Below, piece after piece: positions 59,254 through 64,000 of a DNA stretch of 64,000 bases. The notes beneath the pieces were generated by a model, which worked only from the letters and a program-made list of their open reading frames with translations, was not told the DNA's origin and made no database searches. Position 1 is the first letter of the stretch; every line of letters begins with the position of its first letter. The stretch comes from Micromonospora sp. HNM0581. Its GTDB lineage: Bacteria > Actinomycetota > Actinomycetes > Mycobacteriales > Micromonosporaceae. The stretch covers positions 62,001-126,000 of the forward strand of contig NZ_JAASAD010000012.1 of assembly GCF_012726175.1 (NCBI RefSeq). The letters are read 5' to 3'. A program made the translations under genes and the position numbers.

Positions 59254-62200
59254 GGTGATCTGCACCGACCTGACCGCCGGCCGGTTCGACGCCGTACTCG
59301 GAGAGCCTGCGCCGCAACCGGCGCAGATCCCACGCGGCGCCGAGCTGGGCGTACAGTTCGGCCGCCTCGCCCCCGGTCCGGGCTGCCGCATGCGGTTGAC
59401 GGCTCGCCGCGAGCAGTACCGCCGCGTCCTCCAGCGCGGCACCGAGTTCGGTGATCCGGCCGGTCGTGCGGTAGTGAACCGCTGCGGTGAGGGCCGGAGC
59501 CGCATCTCCGGTAACCAGAGCCCGGCAGCGCGCCGCCGCCGTGTGAGCCCGTGCCGGGCGGACCTCTCTGGCGGCCTCGTCGGCGCAGACGGCCACCGCC
59601 CGCTCGGCCACCTCGCCCCGGCCGGTGGCGAGCGCGAGTCTGGTGAGGGCCGGCAGCCACTGGTGGCGCAGCAGCATCGGGGCGTACCCGGGAATCAGTA
59701 GCGGCTCCAGCACCGCCAGCGCATCCCCGGGACGGTCCTGCTGCTCGGCGATGGTCGCCCGGGCCGCCAGCAGGAAGTCGCGGCACTCCCGCTCGGCGTC
59801 ACTGGCCGGCAGGTCCTCGGCTGACTCCAGGTGCGCCCGGGCCAGCTCCGGCTCGTCGCGGTGCGCGGCGACGAGCGCGGCCACACCGTGCAGCAGCATG
59901 GCGACCGCAACCGGCTCCCGGGTACCCAGGAAAGTGATCCCCGGGGCGCCGTCGGTGACGGCGTTGACCTCAGTCAACGTGTCGTCCCACCGGCCACGCC
60001 AGTAGTGCTGTACGGCGGTGGCGACCTGCAGGCTGGGCGGTAGCCGGTGCCGGATCGCGTAGCGGGTGGCAGCCTGCAACGTTCGTTCGGCTTCGTCCAA
60101 CCGGTCCAGGTTCTGCAAGGTGAAGACCCGGTTGTCGAGCAGGTGGAAGTACATGCCGGCGAAGGCGGGGCGGCCGACCAGCAGGTCCAGCGCCTGATCG
60201 AGGTAGCGCAGCGCCTGCTCGTGGTCACGCCGGACGGAGTTGGTCAGCCACCTGGTCTGCAGGGCGAGTGCCGCCTCGTACGGTTGGCCCGCGGCGATCG
60301 CCTCGTCGTGCAGCCCTGCGGCGGTGCGGTCCGCCTGGTCGAGGTTGTCCAGCGGTCCCTGACGGATCTGGGCCAGTAGCATCCGATGCCGGGTACGCCA
60401 GAGTTCCGGAACGGCGCTGTCGGTCATCGCGTCGGTGAGGATGCCGATCGCGGTGTCGACGTCTCCCCGTCGATGCAGCATCGTGGCGAGCAGGTGCCGC
60501 ATCTCGGCCCGGTCGGCCGGATCGACGGCCGACCGGGCAGCCTCGCAGGCCTCGTCCAACGGCCAACCGGACTGCCGGAAGTCCATCCTCACCAGCCCGA
60601 CCAGCAGCTGTACACGCTGTGATGGCGTGGGCATTCCGCTGTCCAGTGCCCGACGCAGCAGGTCCGTGGCGACGCGGGGAGCCTGTCGGGCCAACTCGGC
60701 GTGGTGGGCGATCAGCCAGGTGACCACCCAGCCGTCAAGCACCGCCGGCAGCGCAGCCAGTTGCTCGGCGACCCGGTTCACCGGGCTGCCGTGGCGGGCC
60801 AGCGCCTCGGCAACCCGCCGGTGTAGGTCCGGCCGGTCCGTGGCCGGGATCTGCTCGTAGAGCGCCCGACGCAGGAACCCGTGGCGGAACCCCAGTTCGC
60901 GGCCGACGGCCACGACGACACCGGCGGCCAGCGCCTCCTCCAAACCGGACACCACATCCATGGCGGCGCGACCGGTCGCCGCGACCAGGTCACCGACGGC
61001 GAAAGCGGTGCCGAGCAGGGCGGCGGTCCGCAGCACCTGCCGGGTGCCGGGGGCCAGCACCTCGACCGTGCTGCACATGGCCGTGATCAGCGAGTCCGGT
61101 GCGGACACCGCAACGGTGTGTGGAATGTGGGCCAGGCCGCCGTCGACGCGTACCACGCCGCGCCGCAGCAGCGCCTCGGTCATCTCCCGGGCGCAGAGCG
61201 GGTTGCCGCCGCTGGCCGGCACCACCTCGGCCAGTTTCGGTCCGAGCGGAGCGCCGACCAGGCTGATCACCAGCTGTCCGACTGCTTCCGGTGGCAGGGG
61301 ACCCAGCCGGAGCACCAGACCGTCGCCGGCCTGCACGCGGCGCCGCACCTCGGCCAGTTGGTGATGGCGCGGGTCGGGTCGGGCCGCCGCGACCAGCAGC
61401 AGCGGCAACCGTCGGGTGACCGCGACCAGCCGGCTCCACACCCGTACGGTGGCCGGGTCGGCCCACTGGAGGTTGTCCACGACCAGCACCATCGGGGCGA
61501 TCGCGCAGGCTCCCCTCAGATAGGTCAGCACCTGCTCGCCTGCCGGCCCGGGAGTGGCCGGGCCGGCCTCGTCGGCATGTGTCCCGGCCGCTGGCACCGT
61601 CACCCGGTGCTGCCCGGGTGCGGCGTCGGGACGCAACGCCCGGACCAACACCGCCAGGGGTACGCGCAGGTCCGCTGCGGTGGCGACGCCCCAGCCGAGT
61701 TGGCAACCCCACTCACCCGCGTCGGCGAACGCGGCGGTGAGAATTGCGCTCTTGCCGATGCCCGGTTCACCCTCGACCCAGACCGCCCCACCCTGCCCGT
61801 CGGCGACCGCCCGGAGCGTGTCGCGCAGCCGGCGCAGCTCGTCGTCCCGCCCGGTGAGCCGCTGGTCCGCGGGCCTGTCGCGCAGCATCCGGGCCACCTG
61901 CGGGGGCAGTGTCACGGGGAACCGACGTGGCTCGACCGGCTGCGGCGCGGCGGCGCCGCGTATCCGTTCGTACCGGTCGGTGAAGGCGGGACGCGGCTCG
62001 GCGCCCAGCTCGGTGCGGAGGATACGCCGGGCCGTGTGGTAGACCTCCAGCGCCTCGGTCCGCCGGCCGACCCGGTCCAGAGCGAGCATCAGTAGTTCGT
62101 GCAGCGGTTCGTGTAGTGGGTGGTCCCGGACCAGCCCGGCCAACTCGGCCACCACCGAGTCGTCGCCCAGCTCGGTGAGGATGCGGGCCCGTTGTTCGAC

Positions 62201-62731
62201 GGCGGCGAGCCGCTGCCGGGTGAGGCGGGCCCGCTCCAGCTCGAACCGGTGACCGGTCAGCCCCGCGTACGCCTCCCCGTGCCACAGCCGCAGCGCGTCG
62301 TCGAGCAGGCCGCCGGCGACCGTCGGCTGCCGGTCGCGGCCAACGTCCGCCCGGGCGCAGAGTTCGGCGAACTGGACGCTGTCCAGGTCACCGGGGTGTA
62401 GCCGTAGCGTGTACCCGGATGTTCCGGAGACGAGCAGGCCGTGGCCGAGGCTGCGGCGCAGCCCCGATACGTACGTGTAGAGGTTGCCGATCGCGGTCGG
62501 TGGTGGCGAGCCGTCCCAGACACCGTCGATCAGGTCGTTGCGACCGACCGGCCGACCGGCGGCGGTGGCGAGCAGCGCGAACACGGCGCGTTGCCGGGCC
62601 GGTCCGAGGGCGAGTTCCCGGTCGCCGCGCCACGCCCGGACCGGACCGAGGACGCTGACCCGCAGCGGGGCGTCCGGGTCGGGCCCGCCGTCGCCTGGCG
62701 GCCTGTCGGCGGCGGAGGAGGCGCGGCTCAC
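59240..62731 (-). CDS. SARP-type transcriptional regulator with AAA and TPR domains
   Basis: A 1163-residue protein from a GTG overlapping the stop of the upstream gene by 4 nt. Residues about 22-105 are an OmpR-like winged helix (LRVSVLGPVRAWRGDREL; NDLIDGVW; LYTYVSGLRRSLG). About 110-265 is the bacterial transcriptional activation domain (TPR-like; RILRTELGAEPRPAF). An AAA/STAND-type ATPase follows, with Walker A GEPGIGKS (residues 321-328) and Walker B VLVVDNLQWADP. The last 500 residues are TPR-like helices. Such large SARPs activate neighbouring gene clusters. Convergent with the type VII locus, it may regulate it, although the sequence does not show a target site. Confidence 0.92.
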   Translation of the reverse strand: MSRASSAADRPPGDGGPDPDAPLRVSVLGPVRAWRGDRELALGPARQRAVFALLATAAGRPVGRNDLIDGVWDGSPPPTAIGNLYTYVSGLRRSLGHGLLVSGTSGYTLRLHPGDLDSVQFAELCARADVGRDRQPTVAGGLLDDALRLWHGEAYAGLTGHRFELERARLTRQRLAAVEQRARILTELGDDSVVAELAGLVRDHPLHEPLHELLMLALDRVGRRTEALEVYHTARRILRTELGAEPRPAFTDRYERIRGAAAPQPVEPRRFPVTLPPQVARMLRDRPADQRLTGRDDELRRLRDTLRAVADGQGGAVWVEGEPGIGKSAILTAAFADAGEWGCQLGWGVATAADLRVPLAVLVRALRPDAAPGQHRVTVPAAGTHADEAGPATPGPAGEQVLTYLRGACAIAPMVLVVDNLQWADPATVRVWSRLVAVTRRLPLLLVAAARPDPRHHQLAEVRRRVQAGDGLVLRLGPLPPEAVGQLVISLVGAPLGPKLAEVVPASGGNPLCAREMTEALLRRGVVRVDGGLAHIPHTVAVSAPDSLITAMCSTVEVLAPGTRQVLRTAALLGTAFAVGDLVAATGRAAMDVVSGLEEALAAGVVVAVGRELGFRHGFLRRALYEQIPATDRPDLHRRVAEALARHGSPVNRVAEQLAALPAVLDGWVVTWLIAHHAELARQAPRVATDLLRRALDSGMPTPSQRVQLLVGLVRMDFRQSGWPLDEACEAARSAVDPADRAEMRHLLATMLHRRGDVDTAIGILTDAMTDSAVPELWRTRHRMLLAQIRQGPLDNLDQADRTAAGLHDEAIAAGQPYEAALALQTRWLTNSVRRDHEQALRYLDQALDLLVGRPAFAGMYFHLLDNRVFTLQNLDRLDEAERTLQAATRYAIRHRLPPSLQVATAVQHYWRGRWDDTLTEVNAVTDGAPGITFLGTREPVAVAMLLHGVAALVAAHRDEPELARAHLESAEDLPASDAERECRDFLLAARATIAEQQDRPGDALAVLEPLLIPGYAPMLLRHQWLPALTRLALATGRGEVAERAVAVCADEAAREVRPARAHTAAARCRALVTGDAAPALTAAVHYRTTGRITELGAALEDAAVLLAASRQPHAAARTGGEAAELYAQLGAAWDLRRLRRRLSEYGVEPAGGQVGADHLSAG

Positions 62732-64000
62732 CGCAGGACGGGAGTCTGTTCGTCGAGGAGCGCCGAGCGTGACATGCGCGGTGCGGTCGGGTCGCCGGGC
62801 AGGTACGGGCGGACCCGGGTGAGCAGGGCCTTGAGCTGGGCAGTCCGGTGTGCCGGAAGCCGATGTTCCCGCAGCGCCGACCAGGCGACGTCGGCGGCGG
62901 CCTCGAAGTCACCACGCTGTTCGTGTGAACAGGCCGCCACCCAGCGCATCTCCCCTTCGAGATCGAGGTCGGTGGTGCGGGCCGCGACCCAGCTGGCCGC
63001 TGCCACGGCGTTACGCTCCTGCCCCAGCAGCAGCCGGGCCAGCCAGGCGGTCAGTGACAGCCGTGGGGTGGGATCGAGGTCGGGCTGGGTGCGGGCCCGG
63101 TCCAGTGCGGCGATCGCGACCCGCGGTGCCCGCTCGGCCAGCTGCTCGATGTGCCCGGCCAGCCATTCGCTGGTGGCCCAGTCGAGCGGTACCTCCCCGG
63201 CGAGCAGCTGCGCGGCGACCCGTTCGGGTGGCGCGCCGCAGGCGGCGAGTCGTTCGGCGAAGGACCGGTGCAGGGTGCCCCGTAGAGCGGCGGGTGTGTC
63301 CTCGTAGAGGGCCCGGGCGACGATCGGGTGCCGGAACTCCAGCCGGTCACCGCCACGGGTGAGGATTCCGGCCGCCAGCGCTGGCCCGAGCGTGCGGAGC
63401 AGGTCACATCGCGAACGATCGGTGACCGCGGCCAGGTCGGCCAAGGTGCAGCCTGCTGGTTCGGCCGCCGCCGTCAGCCAGTACCCGGCGAGCAGGGCGA
63501 CCGCCCGCAGCCGGTGGCGGACCTGCTCGGGCAGCGGCGCGAGATGCGGGTCGACCACGGCGGCCAGGTCCACGTCGCCCGGCACAGCGGCGGCGAGGTG
63601 CCGCAGGTAGTAGGGGCTGCCGGCGGCGTCGTGGAGGATCCGTTCGAGTAGCTGAGGGTCGGGCGGCTCGCCGGTGGTGGCCCGGACCAGTGCGGTCGCA
63701 GCGTCGCTACCGAGCGGCGCCAACTCGATGCGCTCGTGGGCGGGCACCGACTCGACCCCGGCCGCACCGGTACGGGCGGCGGCCACCAGCAGCAGAGGGA
63801 ACTGGTTGGCCTGCGCGCCGAGCTTCGCCCAGACCCGCAGGGTGAGGGGATCGGCCCACGGGAGATCGTCGACGACCAGGACGATTGGCGCGGCGGTGAC
63901 GGCGCGGCGGATCACCTCGACCGCCCGGTCCGCCACCTCCGTGTCCGGGCCGGTGGTGTCGAGGTCGGCGAGCTGCGTGACCAGAGCCGCCCCGGTCGGC
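62728..64000 (-). CDS. large AAA/TPR regulator related to SARP proteins, C-terminal part (cut by window edge)
   Basis: The frame is open from the stop at 62728 through the right edge, giving at least 423 residues. The start lies outside the window; the GTG at 63936 is inside the domain. It contains the Walker B segment IVLVVDDLPWADPLTLRVW, then LRHLAAAVPGDVDLAAVV and helical repeats up to the C-terminus. These match the ATPase and TPR parts of the regulator encoded next (59240-62731), so this is probably a paralogue. An N-terminal DNA-binding domain is expected but not visible. The 4-nt overlap shows that the two are co-transcribed. Confidence 0.8.
   Translation of the reverse strand, partial: PTGAALVTQLADLDTTGPDTEVADRAVEVIRRAVTAAPIVLVVDDLPWADPLTLRVWAKLGAQANQFPLLLVAAARTGAAGVESVPAHERIELAPLGSDAATALVRATTGEPPDPQLLERILHDAAGSPYYLRHLAAAVPGDVDLAAVVDPHLAPLPEQVRHRLRAVALLAGYWLTAAAEPAGCTLADLAAVTDRSRCDLLRTLGPALAAGILTRGGDRLEFRHPIVARALYEDTPAALRGTLHRSFAERLAACGAPPERVAAQLLAGEVPLDWATSEWLAGHIEQLAERAPRVAIAALDRARTQPDLDPTPRLSLTAWLARLLLGQERNAVAAASWVAARTTDLDLEGEMRWVAACSHEQRGDFEAAADVAWSALREHRLPAHRTAQLKALLTRVRPYLPGDPTAPRMSRSALLDEQTPVLR

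Overview
The window is very GC-rich, with dense, often overlapping genes and many GTG starts. Its gene content (SARP regulators, ECF sigma/zinc-finger anti-sigma pairs, a WXG100/EccBCD type VII secretion locus) points to a filamentous actinomycete, most likely a Micromonosporaceae relative. That assignment is inference; no rRNA gene or other species marker is present. No tRNA, rRNA, CRISPR array or complete insertion sequence was seen.

Positions 1-9262 hold a sensory MEDS protein fragment, an ECF sigma factor convergent with a membrane zinc-finger protein, and an ion-homeostasis stretch. That stretch has a universal stress protein, a K+/H+-type antiporter with a C-terminal regulatory domain, a TVGYGD potassium channel, a P2-type cation ATPase and a 4-nt-overlapping pair of fluoride channels (CrcB). 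Positions 9441-14137 are a copper block: CopC, a Tat-exported DyP peroxidase, a PCu(A)C lipoprotein and a CPH-type copper ATPase. Directly upstream of the ATPase is a near-perfect CsoR-like operator.

Positions 14158-20892 form a seven-gene operon in which every junction is a 4-nt ATGA/GTGA overlap. In order of transcription it encodes a mercuric-reductase-like flavoprotein, a TVP38/TMEM64 membrane protein, a CDP-alcohol phosphatidyltransferase, a YnjB-type binding lipoprotein, two permeases and an ATPase. The content parallels the uncharacterised E. coli ydjXYZ-ynjABCDEF cluster. A divergent ECF sigma/anti-sigma pair follows, with an inverted repeat in the shared control region. A 619-nt stretch with two decayed gene tails precedes a Ser/Thr kinase carrying a discoidin-like extracellular domain.

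Positions 24597-59253 are a non-mycobacterial type VII secretion locus transcribed outward from a divergent control region near 41 kb. The rightward arm encodes two WXG100 proteins, two larger WXG100-like candidates (one with about 97-residue proline-rich modules), a small charged protein, EccC, EccD, EccB, a protein with a degenerate ADP-ribosyltransferase-like end, a beta-helix/double-AAA fusion and a YbaB protein. The leftward arm encodes another YbaB (EspL-like) protein, an ESX-type hairpin protein, a giant 4276-residue protein, a hypothetical protein and a GlcNAc-transferase-like enzyme. The giant protein has a CpnT-like N-terminus, a proline-rich linker, and candidate caspase/C80-like, OTU-like and zincin (HELTH) sites. 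No mycosin or EccE is visible. I regard the giant multi-protease protein with its own secretion system, putative glycosyltransferase and unusual AAA fusion as the most interesting system here. The window ends with two large SARP/AAA-type regulators, the last cut by the window edge.
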